Of a stretch of 64,000 nt of DNA, positions 13,001 through 25,146 are shown piece after piece. The stretch is taken from contig CAMGYJ010000011.1 in NCBI GenBank assembly GCA_946122785.1, positions 5,518,001-5,582,000 of the forward strand. Direction: 5' to 3'. The position numbers were made by a program, and so were the translations under genes. The stretch's first letter is position 1; each line of letters opens with the position of its first letter. Source of the DNA: Linum tenue. Its lineage: Eukaryota; Streptophyta; Magnoliopsida; Malpighiales; Linaceae. The notes beneath the pieces are model-generated. The model saw only the letters and a program-made list of their open reading frames with translations. It was not told where the DNA came from and searched no databases.

Positions 13001-15600
13001 ATTCCATGCCTCAAGGCAAAGAATAAAAAGAGATGCATGGGAAATGTATTGCTAGGTGAATATTAATCGGGAAGAGTAATTAATGCGGGCATATTTGCAA
13101 TCTTTGTCAAGTACACAAAAAGAAAATGTTTAATAAGAAACACCTAAAAGAGGCCAAAATCAATAATAAATATTTCGAGCCTCAATAATTTGACACTCTA
13201 ACACATAATCAAGTCGTCTAATTAAAGAACTGGTGAAGATAATGATGAGTCGATGCACATATTAGTAGGGACAAATTTGGAAGGCAAACAAAATGAAAAC
13301 CAGAGCATTTATTAGCGATCGATGTAATAGTATTGTGGATAATCAATGTTCATGAAGAAATTTCTTTGAAATTCATAATAATAAAGAAGATAATAGTGTG
13401 GATACAATTAAGCTAGCAAGATGTTTTAGCAAGAATATACTTACTAATACTTCCATCTAGGAATTGTAGTTGAAGGGAAATGAGAGTACAAAACTCAAAA
13501 CTTAAAAATTCAAAATCTCATGTCTTATCGTTCCTAATATGAATCATACCAGTCTAATACGATCATCAGGAGATTGTACGATTTGTATCAAGAATGATAA
13601 GACATGGATTATATATTATGGTTCATGAATGGCATTATTAGTCATGAAAGTTAGGAGTACTACTAGAAGGAAAAAGTGAACAAAAACAAGAAGGAGGTAG
13701 TTAAATCAAATCAAAATAAGTTAAAACTAAAACAAGGGGTTCGGGTTATTAGTTAAACATTAAATCCCTGATCTAGCAAAGCAAAGTGCACGTAGTTCCA
13801 TGCTTAACACATAACATATATGCCTTTTGGTTTGAGTTCTCCATGTTGCTAGACACACATGTAGAGAGAGAGACAGAGAGATGGAAGAAATGATTCGAAA
13901 TCGGGAACTGTGTGTGTTCGTGTTTCCCCCCATCTAATTAAGCTCCCTATTATATACAAATGAGATATCTACAATACAACAACAAAAGCTAAACTACAAG
14001 AACGAAGGAAAGAAACTCGAAAACCCGCACATGGATCCCCACCTTCTACTTCTTCTTCTTCCATGCACCAACCACAGTTCCTTGACCACACACTCTTGGA
14101 AAAGCATCATCCTTTGGACTTGGATGGAAGACGGGGGAAAATATGGGTACCAAAGTGGGAATTACTAATATTTGGTAGGTAGCCTGGGGAAAGTAATGGT
14201 GGTGGGACTGTGGTGGTAGTAACGTCTTTATGGGGTAATAAAGGAACTACCAAAAGGAGGGACTGGCCGGGGGGAAAGACAGACAGTGGGAAAAATGTCA
14301 TTTAGACTTTGTACACAATTGGTATACCAAAGTGTTGACTCCTGAAATACGTACATAAATGTTACAAAACAATTCATGGAAATCAATAAATGTCAAGTCC
14401 CAAAAGCCAGCCAGCACAAATGCTTCTTTCCTTTCCTCTGCCTGGTTGAGCTTCTCCTTCCTTCTTTCTTCTTCTTCTTCTTCTTCTTCCCCACACAGAC
14501 ACAGGCTTCTGCTTTCTGCTGCTTCTGCAATTGTTTTCATTTGTTTGTATTTTCTTTTGTTCAAGTGGGTGTGCGCGCGAGGGATCGATTTGTCAGAGTA
14601 ATGAAAAATGTAAATTATATGTGAAGGAAATGAATGAATATATATATATATATTTAAGTTGGCAGAGGCCAGAAGTAAGGTGAGAAGAAAATAGAAGGGG
14701 CAGCCAGAGGAAGAGAGAAGAAGTGTGGTCACGGGTTTGTCTTGAAATGCCCTTATTTCAGACTCCATACAGACACATATTCTTCTCTCTCTCTCTCTAT
14801 AGTTTATACTACCAGAACCGAGGTCGAGGAGGACACTTCCAAAAACCCAAACACAGCGATTCCAAAACAAAACCAGTTTTGACGTCTTCCCCCTCCCCTT
14901 TCTCTATGTTGTCATCTCACTAAGTGTGCCACTAAACCAAACTAAACTAGCTATACTTCATCTTTAGCTATTAAAGGTTTGTGTTGTTGGGGAGAAAGTA
15001 TATATTTGAACAATACACAAGAGTTTTGGTACTCATACTTATGTATATCATCATAACATCCAACTCAACTGAGTACATCCATTACAAAAAAATCACTAGA
15101 ACACCCATTGAGTTTTGGAAGAGCAAATCAAACCCAATCCAACACAACGCGAGTACCCATGAATTCACCAACATAATTATACACTATTTATCCGAACACT
15201 CACATCGTAATACTATTTAAAATTTTCTACCACTATATCTGTATAGAAGACTAATACATAACATTAATAAACAATCTATATGATTAGGCTTATACAATCA
15301 TAGAGACCAGTATCATCCATGAATTATCCAAAATTTTCATTTTAGATACAAAACAACGTCATTTTGGTGTGTGGTTGCGGTTCAGATGGAAAGCAGATTG
15401 AATTTTGTCTAAATCCAAACCCAAATCACCAATATAAAAAGCGGGTAAAACCCAATCCATCCGAAATCCCTCAACAATGAATATTACCCGCTTTGTGTTA
15501 TCAGGGGTTGGCCTCAATTATCATCCTAATCACACTTTAATGATTAAAAATAATATTTATGAAAGTAATTAATAATTACTCTCGTTCAGCCAAGTTAAAT
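10081..15600. other. Intergenic, no gene seen
   Basis: About 5.5 kb of AT-rich DNA upstream of HSFB4. It contains short microsatellites: CTT repeats around 14460-14490, TA repeats at about 14638-14653 and CT repeats near 14784-14800. It also holds one isolated imperfect hairpin, listed separately. The longest open frames (for example 14298-14870 on the minus strand) are low-complexity translations of purine tracts and are not accepted as genes. Confidence 0.55.
13519..13606. other. Imperfect hairpin, pre-miRNA-sized or mini-MITE
   Basis: CATGTCTTATC at 13519-13529 is complementary to GATAAGACATG at 13596-13606. Pairing continues inward to give a stem of about 33 bp with four mismatches and a few G-U pairs, closed by a loop of about 22 nt. 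This size fits a plant microRNA precursor or a very small MITE. I do not recognise the arm as a known microRNA. Confidence 0.4.
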
Positions 15601-15639
15601 AACACAGCGTGTATACATATAGTACAGTTCGCAGTAGCT

Positions 15640-15907
15640 AGCAGCTGTAGCCACCCTTCCCTTTTGACACCATTTTTATCCCCCTCCCTCCATCTTTCCC
15701 CCACATTTCATTTCATTTCCACCCTCACTCACTCCCTTTCTCTCTCTACCTATTTCTTTCTCTCCCTCTTTGCTCTCCTCCTTCGCCTATCACAGCCAAA
15801 ACAGAAGAAGAACAAGCAGAAGGAGAAGGAGAAGATCCCATTCCAATCTTTCCCACATATATACTCTCTCTTCCCACTTCCTTCGCAATCATTAAAACCC
15901 CATAAAA
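15640..15907 (+). promoter_or_regulatory. Probable 5' leader of HSFB4, pyrimidine-rich
   Basis: The 270 bp before the HSFB4 start are strongly CT-rich (for example 15660-15790), as is common in plant 5' untranslated leaders. A TATACATATA-like stretch at about 15612-15621 could be the TATA box. Transcript ends are not visible from sequence, so the assignment rests on position and composition. Confidence 0.35.
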
Positions 15908-17066
15908 ATGGCGCTCATGCTGGAAAGCCCACCGTTGGCCGGCGATCAGCAGGGGCTCCTCCTGTCGCTAGAGAACCACAAGTCCGTCCCGGCGCCGTTC
16001 CTGACCAAGACCTACCAGCTGGTCGACGACCCTTCCACCGACCACGTCGTCTCCTGGGGAGAGGACGACTCCACCTTCGTCGTCTGGCGGCCCCCGGAAT
16101 TCGCACGTGACCTCCTCCCCAACTACTTCAAGCACAACAACTTCTCCTCCTTCGTCCGCCAGCTCAACACCTATGTACGCCTACCCAACTCTCTTTTCCG
16201 ACAAGTTCCAGTTTGTTTTTTTTTTCCAAATCGCATTTTATGTCTCTGACGATGTTTTTTTTTCTTTTTCTTTTCCCTAGGGTTTTAGGAAGATCGTGCC
16301 GGACAGATGGGAATTCGCCAACGACTTCTTCAAAAAGGGCGAAAAGCACCTCCTCTGCGAAATCCACCGCCGCAAGACAGCTCACCCACCACCTCCTCCT
16401 CCTCCCCTGCCGCCGCACCACCACCTCGCCGGATTCTTCCCTTTCTCCGACCGGATCGACGACGAAGACGACCACCACCACCTCTTCCCCTCCCACCACA
16501 ATCACAACCATAACTACTGGGACTCCACTCCGCCGCCGCCGGCCGGGAACACGGTGACGGCGCTGGCGCAGGACAACGAGCGGCTGCGTCGGAGCAACAA
16601 CATGCTGATGTCGGAGCTGGCCCACATGAAGAAGCTGTACAACGACATCATCTACTTCGTCCAGAACCACGTCAAGCCCGTCGCACCTCCCAGCAACCAC
16701 CATACGACGCCGTTCCCGCCCTTCCATTCCAATCTGAAGCCGTGGAACCAGCTTCAGCTTGGCTACAATAGTAACAACAACGCTCCTACTACGACTACTA
16801 CTACTACCGGGAGAACGTCGCCCAGCTACAGCAACAGCGGGAACTCGCAGAGCACGGTGACGATCTTGGAGGAGATTCCCGGCAACAAAAACGACGGCGT
16901 TGAGAAGAATGGTTCATGCGGCAGGACGAAGCTGTTCGGGGTGCCCATCTCCAAGAAGAGGGTGCACCCGGATCAGTACTGTGTGGAGAATGGTAAGGCG
17001 GCGCAACGGTTGGTGTTGGAGAAGGACGATTTAGGGTTGAATCTCATGCCTCCTTCCGCTTGTTAA
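15908..17066 (+). CDS. HSFB4: Heat stress transcription factor B-4-like (SCHIZORIZA type)
   Basis: Two exons, 15908-16174 and 16281-17066, joined across a 106-bp GT-AG intron give 350 aa. The intron falls right after QLNTY, the conserved intron site of plant HSF genes. Residues about 27-118 form the HSF DNA-binding domain ([44 protein letters not shown]). A Pro/His-rich linker follows. The HR-A/B oligomerisation coiled coil spans about 181-222 ([14 protein letters not shown] to YFVQNHVKP). KLFGVPI at 306-312 is the LFGV repressor motif of class B HSFs, and SKKR at 313-316 is the probable nuclear signal. Length and the LGLNLM-type tail match HSFB4. From the family, it is a nuclear repressor; in Arabidopsis HSFB4 governs root stem-cell divisions and ground-tissue fate. 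The start is the first ATG after a CT-rich leader. The reading frame is intact. Confidence 0.95.
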
Positions 17067-17809
17067 GTTAGTTAGTTAGTTAGATTCCCTTTGATGAGTG
17101 TTATTTTGATTAGTTCAGTATGATGATGATGGGTTTTTGGTGCAGAATCTTTCTTAGAACCCGAGCTAATTAATATGCTGTAGATGATCATGAGATATTG
17201 AGATCTCTTCTAAATTCGATCGGGTTCCTCTTTTTTGTTTTGTTTGTTAAATGTTTTGGTGATGATGATGATGATGATGATCGTAGATTGTCATCCGATC
17301 GATCACGGTGGTTGCTTTAGTGGAAAAAGCAAAAATGTGGATGACTTCTTTTTCTTTTTCTTTTGTGTACAGAAATATATGCGACTTTTCTTTTAAGCTA
17401 GCCATGAGTTAATGCCTACGAGACTTATTATCCAAAACAATATATGTTATATGTATTGTCATCCGTCCAGTGTTTTGCATTTTATTTGGTGCAATAATGA
17501 TAAATTCATTGCTCTTTGGTATTTACTCTCCTCTGCTCTACCGGACTCTGATGTCTGTATTCTGTAAGTGTTTCAGTTGCATTAATGGTTAAGGCAGTAG
17601 GAAGAGAGAGAGAGAGAGGTTGGGTTTGTTCTTGTGTGCAATGTTATGAGAGAGTGGGGTGGCTTTTTGCTTGTTCTATCCACTGCCCATTGGAAGGGCA
17701 GGCAAAAGCTGTTGACAAGAGAAGGGGAGGGAAAGAAAGGTGTTATATATATTGCTCAGGCCATCTCTCTCCCTCCTTGCACTGCACCCAAATTAATGTT
17801 TCCTTCTTC
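17067..17809. other. 3' flank of HSFB4, no gene seen
   Basis: Non-coding sequence after the HSFB4 stop. It contains a TTAG microsatellite at 17067-17083 and a GAT microsatellite at about 17260-17281. It ends at the target-site duplication of the next hAT element. Confidence 0.5.
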
Positions 17810-18571
17810 TTTACAAGCAGGGATGGCAATCAAACCCATGGCCGCGGGTATCCGACCGCCCCCGACCCAGTCAACGCGGGGAATCCCCGCATTGACTGGG
17901 TATGGGGCGGGTATGGGTAAAACCCGCAAAAACGTTTGATGGGTATGGGGCGGGTATGGTTTTAGCCTCCCCTGCCCCATACCCGCCCCACTAAGAACAT
18001 TTCTTCACATATAACAAATATATGAATAAAATTGTGATATATGATGATAGTGAGGGTACCTCAAGAAAATAAATATTAGAAATGCAATTGAGTGAACACC
18101 CAAATCAAAACATAATTCCTTTTCGTCAACTCTCCCTTCACTCTTTCACTTTTCCCCTCGTGTTTACTAGATTATGTTAGTTAGTTATTAGTTAGTAGAT
18201 GTATCAGAGTCAGAGAAGAATGATTTGTATTACATTATATTGTACTCTATCTTATGGATTAATGGATTGTTTAGGATAAGATGCTTTGAATCGTATAAAG
18301 AATGATAGTCTTTTTGTCAACTTCACGATAGTAGATGCGTTTAATGTTATAATTGAGAATGTACATTTAAAATTTTAGGTATTATAATGTCGGATGTACG
18401 GGGCGGATATTACCCATGGGTACCCGAAACCCACGGGTATGGGGATGGGTTTGCAAAACCTTCCCCCGCATGGTATGGGGCGGGTATGGGTATAGATATT
18501 TGATAGCGGGTATGGGGATGGTTGAGACAAATCCGCCCCAAACCCGCCCCATTGCCATCCCTATTTACAAG
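17810..18571. mobile_element. hAT-type MITE, GGGATGGCAAT family, copy 1
   Basis: The element is 17818-18563 (746 bp). Its ends are CAGGGATGGCAAT and, on the other strand, TAGGGATGGCAAT. The 8-bp duplication TTTACAAG is perfect at 17810-17817 and 18564-18571. Both subterminal regions are rich in GGGTATGGGG-like repeats and their complements, probably binding or folding sequence. There is no transposase. It sits about 750 bp after the HSFB4 stop codon. Confidence 0.9.
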
Positions 18572-18676
18572 GAAGTAAATTTTTGCAGTCAAAATTAATG
18601 TTCAGTCTCTGCAATCCCCTTCCTCTTCGGGCTTTTATCTCATTATGGTACAAGCCTTATTCGTATTTATGGGTTA

Positions 18677-19021
18677 TAGTGATGGTAATTTGAATTTGGT
18701 TTCGCGGGTATTACCCGACCTGATCCGCGATGGGGCGGGGCATGGATATCTACTCCAGATCCGTTCTGTCACACCCCGCCCCGTTTTTGGCCCATTCCAT
18801 GTCAATTTCTTACCATATCTATTCATTTTTCTCCTAGTTTAACTTTTATTCAACTAGTTAGACTCGATCTTTCAACTAGTTACACTCAATTACTCATTCT
18901 ATCATCACTATTTTTCATTCACAAAGTATTTCCCCCTTCATTTTATGATAAAAGTAAATTTTTGCGTGTATTTTTTTCAAATAACATGTAAGAGTGGGTC
19001 GACCCGCCCCCCTCCATCACT
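18677..19021. mobile_element. Degenerate relative of the GATGGCAAT hAT family
   Basis: It starts TAGTGATGGTAATT and shares its interior with the element at 51755-52219 (CGGGTATTACCCGACC, then the CAATTTCTTAC and GTCGACCCGCCCC stretches in the same order). The right end is shortened by about 100 bp and ends near CCATCACT. No duplication is recognisable, so it is an old or damaged copy. Confidence 0.7.
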
Positions 19022-22000
19022 CTCCTTCTCTTCATCCTCCCTCTCCCTAGGCCAACCCATCATTCTCCGACTCTCTCTTTCTTTCCCAATCCTTCCTAAT
19101 TTTATCCTCTCAATTCCTAATGCTTTATAATCCCTACTCTCTCAGTTCTCTTCTCCATATCTATCCATAATTGTGGCGCTCTAGCCTCTAGGGTTATATC
19201 ACATTACTCCCCTTCCAAATCCTAAGTACTAACCAAATTAGTGCAATGAAACAACCCCATTTCCCTTCTGTTAGGAAAAAATGAAATAGAAAGAGAGCAG
19301 GATTGTTACATTTGCTAGCTTGAGAGCACCATTATTACTTGTACCGCATTATCAATCACAATGGAGGGTTACAATAAAACCATAATTAGGAGTATCATTA
19401 CCCACATAATTGTCAACAGGTAGAGAGATTAGAAGGTGAGGGAAAAGAAGGTAATCATTTCCTGGCTTGACCATATCCTTCTTTCTGTTATTATTAAGTT
19501 CCCAATATTAAAAAAAAAACATAAATAGTTCTCTCTCGTTTTGGGTTCCATGAAGTGTCAGTACTCAGTGCTAGTCGGTGGAAGCAAAGCAAAGCAACAA
19601 ATGTTTTTTTCCCCCTCTTCTTTTTTCTTCTTCCGCCTTGAGAGAACAGACGTAAACAATATAAAATAAAATCATCAGAAGAAGAGTACTGAAACAAGAA
19701 AACAAACCCAAACAAACGGAAGTTGTAATTTTATACATAAAAAACAAGCTACTGATGAAAGCGAAATATGTACATGGGAAGAAGAGAAGAGAAGAAACCG
19801 TGAATAAGAAGGTATATGGAATATGTGGGGTGGGAGAGTGGGGAGTTTGAAATGTTTCCATCAATGGTTTGGTTGCTTCTATTTATGCTTCCATTTCCAT
19901 ATCCATTATTTGCTCTTTTCTTTCAGGCTTCTGGTGAAAGGGGCAGAGGGAGGAAATGCACGAACCTTTGCCTTTTCCTACTTTGAGTAAATCTCACGAT
20001 CCTCCACCATTCACTTCATTTACCCTTATCTACAGTTACCATGACTTGTGAGTTTCTGCATTACCCTCTACCTAGAGGGACAGTCCTATTCATCAAGTAA
20101 CTAAGGAACCCTTATTCCATATTCATTTTTATTGCATTCTACTGAGAGGAAATTGAATTTGCATAATTAGGTACAAAAGAACGACGACAACAACAACGAC
20201 CAATAATTACAACGTAACCTGAGTACCGAATCTTTATTACGTCTAAAATTTGTTTCTCTTCCCCCTCATCATGACTATTTGAGTACAAGTGCAACGGAAT
20301 CCAAACCTTAGTATGAGGATCATCTAATTAATGAGCCAAATCCTGGTAGTATGTCATTATAATTGATTATTTCAAGCTAAGTACTAAGAACTACTCAAAG
20401 TTTGTTATTAACTAAGTTCATCCTTTTGATTTCAAGTCCCACTTTAATTAATTCCATTGGTAATGTGATGAGGCATCCTTTGCTAGCTAGCTTCTTTAGT
20501 TGACCGGTAGTTAGCCAAGTTAGCTAAACCCCAAAAAGGAAGCCAAAGGAAAAAGGGGGAAGACGACCCCAAATTGAAGAAGTGCCCCTAAACAGCAGTT
20601 TAAACTTGCATCCATTTACCCTGGTAGAAACAAGATCTAAATTTTCAACACTAATAATTATTATGAAACTAATAGTGATAGAAATGAAGAAGAAAGGTGG
20701 AAACGGTGGTAGAAAGGAAAAGGAACCGAAAACAAAAACATGTAGCTAGCTAGCAGGTATATTTGGTTAGAATATATCTTTGTCTTTTGTTTTCTTGAGA
20801 CCATTACTAGTAGAGTATCTTTGTCGTGCAATGATCTTTTGGTCTCATTATACAAACAAAACCAACCCTAAACCTTAGGATTCAATTGAGACTTGGGAGA
20901 CAACCAAAGGCCAAAACCAAAACCCCAAAATATATACGTAGCTAGGCACCTTCCCACAGCCACGTATAATATGTAAAAAATAATAATAAAACTTTATGCA
21001 ATTTAAATAAATATTCTTTTTTATATATAAAAGCCACCCTTTATTTTACTGTTGAGTTTTCCCCTTTTTCCCCATCTCTTTAATTTGTTTTCTGCTTCTG
21101 CTGCTGCTTCCTGGTGGTGGTGGGTGCTTTTGGCCACGGGGTCCTTTGGGTTTGTCCTTTGCTGCCCAGGATGGCACGTGACTTGAGGAAAAACTTCACG
21201 TGTCATGTATAAGGATACGTCAAGTCCATCCCAAGACAAAGTAGAAAAACTATTTGGAAGAAGAAGAAGAAGAAGAAGAAAAAGGAACATTTGGATGGTA
21301 TAAAAATAAATAAATTGTTTCTTAGCTCTTTTTTTAGATTCTCTTTAGAAAATATAGTTGTGTAGTGTATATGTATATTGAATATACTTGGCATATAAAA
21401 TTACTTTAAATGTGATGAGAACTTTATTATTGGAAAAGTTATGTATTCAACTGCGAACAATGTAGCAATATTGATGTTTGGCTCAATACGAATACTAGAT
21501 CGAAATAGAGAAGGCGTTACTCGCACTACACAAACTTTTGATTGAATGGTTGTCTTATGTTAAGAAGACACCGAATACTAGATCGAAATAATTTGACCGC
21601 GATCAGTTACGCACGGGTTGACAACCTCATTCGTGACATGAGCTGGCTGTACTGGGCTAAACTTAGATTCCTCCTAACTTCTCGTCTTCTCTATCCAACT
21701 TTGTTGACATGCAAACTTCTTTTCTGTCGCTCGACACTTCTTTTTGTAGTAGCAGTAGACCCTCCTCATTTACACACTTTGTTATTGACAAATTTCCATA
21801 CAAGCAATAAACTATTATATGCTAAAATGCCCCATTACAACTCTCTCTCTCTCTCTGACCACTCTTCTGGTCTTGCTTTTCTTTCCTGAATCCTGATCAG
21901 TCTCCTTTCCTGGAATAATAAATCCACAAAGCTAGAAGAAAAAGCAAAGCAGTAGTAAGAAAATGAATGAAAATGAAATGAAAAGGAAAGTACTGGACTA

Positions 22001-22282
22001 CTGGAGAGAAATTCAGTAGGTGGGAGAGTGAGTAGTGGGTCAATAAGGCTGCATGCAGCTATCCCCACACAAAAACACATGCTTGCTGCTGCTGCTGCTC
22101 CATAGATTAGATGCAGATTAGATTAGATTAGATTAGATCCATGCACACCTTTTCATTTCCATTTCTTCTCATTTTCCGAAACTTCTCGATGAAAAACAAA
22201 ACTATATTTCCCCATACCTCTACCATATGTATATTCTCTAGCTGTACCACCTAGCTAGAACCCTAGCAGACAGATGGGGAAT
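19022..22282. other. Intergenic, no gene seen
   Basis: About 3.3 kb without a credible gene. A GAA microsatellite lies at about 21259-21280, a CT repeat at about 21841-21856 and a GATTA repeat near 22110-22138. The minus-strand open frames around 19494-19864 and 21021-21290 have no recognisable domain. Confidence 0.5.
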
Positions 22283-23193
22283 CTTCTTTTCAAGGTTGTC
22301 AAACCGGGGTCGAACCGGCCGATCGAACCGGATCTGGCCGGAACCGGGCATTAAAAGGGCTAGTGCCAGCCATAATTTGAATTAGTCGGTAGCCGGTCAA
22401 AATCGGCCAAAACCGGGGTCTGACCGGACTTATCCGGCTACCGGCCATGAGGAAGTGACGTCGTTTGGCCTGTTCTGGAGCTTCTTTCTGAAATCTGAAT
22501 TGAATCTTGAACCCTAGGCCTAGCAAAACTATCGCATGATCGCATCCCTTCCTTTTCTTCTTCTGCCGAGCAGCAGCCAGCAGAGCCTTCGCCCGCGGCC
22601 ACAACCAGCGCAATCGCCGCCGCTCCCTCGTTTCGACCCAACTCCCTGCCCCACGTCTCACCGCCGCTCATTCGCCCCCTCGTCTCAAACCAGGTCCCCA
22701 ACTCCTCGCCGTCGCTCCCCGCCCGACGCATCGACCCAACTCCCCGCCGCCTTGACAGCAGTCCCCGCCCCTGCCTCAATACTAGCTTAGATCGTTTCAG
22801 GTAGGTGCTTAATTAGGTTTCTATTGTGTAGTTTCAGAATTGGAAAAGCACATCTTGGTTCTGTTTCCATTTCCAGTTTCCACAATATAATGGAATCGAG
22901 CATTGGTTGTTGTTAGATAGAGAGAGTGGGGGAGAAAGAAAGAAAGAGCATTGACGTTTGTTTGTTAATTAGGAGTTAGTAAGGAATGCAGCAGGTTAAT
23001 TTGGTTGATGGAATTGATGATACTTTGTTATTTTGTTAATTATTTACTTGTTTTACAGGTTGATAGATGGAATCGAGTGATGTATCAAGTCAGCCGGCTT
23101 AATCCGGTTGAACCCCGATTCGACCATTGAACCTCAAATCCCTTGTTAAACCGGTTAGAGGACTTAATCCGGTTTGACAACCTTGCTTCTTTT
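22283..23193 (+). mobile_element. hAT deletion derivative with a leader exon and intron
   Basis: The element is 22291-23185 (895 bp). Its ends are CAAGGTTGTCAAACCGG and the complement CCGGTTTGACAACCTTG. The perfect 8-bp duplication CTTCTTTT lies at 22283-22290 and 23186-23193. Subterminal AACCGG motifs are repeated, like the binding-site clusters of Ac/Ds-type hAT elements. Inside are a GC-rich exon-like stretch (about 22535-22798), a GT-AG intron-like segment (about 22799-23058), and an ATG (23067) opening a 12-codon frame that stops as it runs into the 3' end. I read this as the 5' end of an autonomous hAT element joined directly to its 3' end. Confidence 0.85.
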
Positions 23194-23656
23194 CCTTGTT
23201 CCCATTCTCCAAAGAGAAATTGATGATGTATTGTTGTTTGTGGGCTGACTTGAGTTACTGGGCTAGCTAGCCATTCTCAGTTCTCAAACTTCTCATCATT
23301 CCATAATAATTTGTCCATTTATATTAGTCAGTCAGACTCCAATCATCCCTCACAAGTCACAGCAGTGCTCTCCATTAAATTTGGTCCCCAATAAGAGCAT
23401 GTTGCTGTGTGATTGGGCTTTGAGCGGCCCAATACTTCCTTCCTTGGACTTGAGATAGGTTGTTCTAAGAACCGGTCCGGACTATTCGGCCGTTAAATGG
23501 AGCCGTCAACCAACCTGATACAATACTTGATTGGTCTGTTTGTAAGTTTGTTGGACGATCAACAATGGGTCGAATGATTTTTAGTGGTTGGATACGCGGA
23601 ACCAAATGAACCGACCCGATTCTATTGATTTACTATTTTAAAAAAATTATGCACCA
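23194..23656. other. Intergenic, no gene seen
   Basis: A spacer between two hAT elements. It is AT-rich with no gene or bounded repeat. Confidence 0.5.
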
Positions 23657-24233
23657 AGACCAACAAGGGATGACAGTTTTGCTCATACCCATGGGTTTTT
23701 TACTATCCAACCCAATTGGGTTGGGTATGAAATCCAAATAATGGATATGGGTAGAGTTTGATGGGTTTGTACCCATACCCATTTACTTTGGGTTAGGTTG
23801 GGTTTATAACAAATGAATTTGGGTTTGTACCCATGCCTAAATACAAATTACAGTTTGGTACCTAAACTTTATAGATATGCATATTTAGTACCTAAAATTA
23901 TTTTTTTGCATATAAGTCCTCAAAATATCGATGAAAAATTACGTTTTGGTACCTAAATTTTTTTTATTTTACATTTTGGTACCTAAACTTTTCAAGTTTT
24001 ACAAATAGGTCCAATTTTTGCATGTGTAGTTAAAACACCCTAAAGTAAATGGATATCTATATCCAACCCATACCCATTTAGATTATGGAAGCAATATTCA
24101 TACCTTACCCAAACCCATTTACAAACCCCCAAACCCATATGCACTTCACCCATACCCAACCCATTATGAATGGATCTACTTGGGTTTGGGTATAATTACC
24201 CATGGGTGGGTAATTGCCATCACTAAGACCAAC
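23657..24233. mobile_element. hAT-type MITE, GATGGCAAT family, diverged copy
   Basis: The element is 23665-24225 (561 bp). The left end is AAGGGATGACAGTT and the right end, on the other strand, TAGTGATGGCAATT. The perfect 8-bp duplication AGACCAAC lies at 23657-23664 and 24226-24233. Like its relatives it has CCCATGGGT- and GGGTTGGGT-rich arms. It also holds a run of TTTGGTACCTAAA-type repeats in the middle (about 23855-24000). It does not code for protein. Confidence 0.88.
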
Positions 24234-24343
24234 CAACCATAATTGCTATCTTATTTTTTTATATTTTATAAATAAGAGCATTTTATTTCATCAAATACGT
24301 ATGTACTAGCCCAACCCCTATTTTACCGGTTTAAGGACTTCAA

Positions 24344-24948
24344 ACATATACAAATTTATAGTGTGGCTTGCTATGCACGATAGACTGACAACTCAAGACA
24401 AGCTATTGAGATGGGGGAAATGGTTTCTGGACTTTGTTTATTATGTCTAGGTGGTAGAGAGGATAGAGTTCATTTAATGAGCCAATGCTCGTACACTGAT
24501 TTTGTGTTGAAGAAGAGTTTGAGATTGTATGCCCCGCCTCCTTTTTTGCAGTGGGATCATATGGTTGACTGGTGTGTGCAGAATTGGGGAGGAAACTCTG
24601 CTAAGTCGAAAATTTGTCGCCTATTTTGGTGTGTTGGACTCAGCTGGGTTTGGCGTGAACGCTGCTCACGTTTGTATGGTGATAGACCTGCTAAATCACC
24701 ATTGGAGTTGTTTAGAGTTGTGCGTGGTGAGGTTGCATACAGGGTGAATAGAGATCCGGAAATCCAAAGGATTCTTGTTTTCCTTGATGAAGTAGATGAA
24801 GTAGATAGATAGAAGTTTTTTTTTTGTCTTCTTTTAGTTATGGAAGCTATACAGCTTTGTTTTTTGTATTGGACAGTTTTGAGAGGCTTTTCTTGGCCCG
24901 AGCTTAATGAAATTTTAGATTCCCATCTAAAAAAACATATACAAATTT
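24344..24948 (+). mobile_element. 5'-truncated LINE (3' end only)
   Basis: The insert is 24358-24934 (577 bp), ending in a short A-run. It is flanked by a perfect 14-bp duplication, ACATATACAAATTT, at 24344-24357 and 24935-24948. The coding part (about 24360-24812) gives the reverse-transcriptase zinc-binding region of plant L1 elements: LTTQDKLLRW, then CLLCLGGREDRVHLMSQC, then VWRERCSRLY. The stop codon is at 24810-24812, followed by a T-rich 3' untranslated region. Heavy 5' truncation is normal for LINE insertions. Confidence 0.9.
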
Positions 24949-25146
24949 GAATAGAAGATATTGCATATATGAAACAACACGCTACAACCTAGTCGGTTAT
25001 ACATTTGCATTCCCTGTAGAAACCATTTTCCCCCATCTTGAAAATTATGAGAAATATGTGCACCATTATGAGAAATATGTTCACCACTAATTGTTACACG
25101 GTTTGATTGTTTATAGTTTACCCGTATGTTTAAAGTTACATCTACA

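Noticed and set aside
14298..14870. Minus-strand open frame of 190 codons
   Set aside because: It translates CTT/GAA microsatellite and other low-complexity sequence into runs of Glu; there is no domain and similar short frames exist on the other strand.
22299..22790. Open frames on both strands within a hAT element
   Set aside because: They cover the GC-rich leader exon and TIR of the element; the plus-strand context (intron, then ATG) explains the region better than an independent gene.
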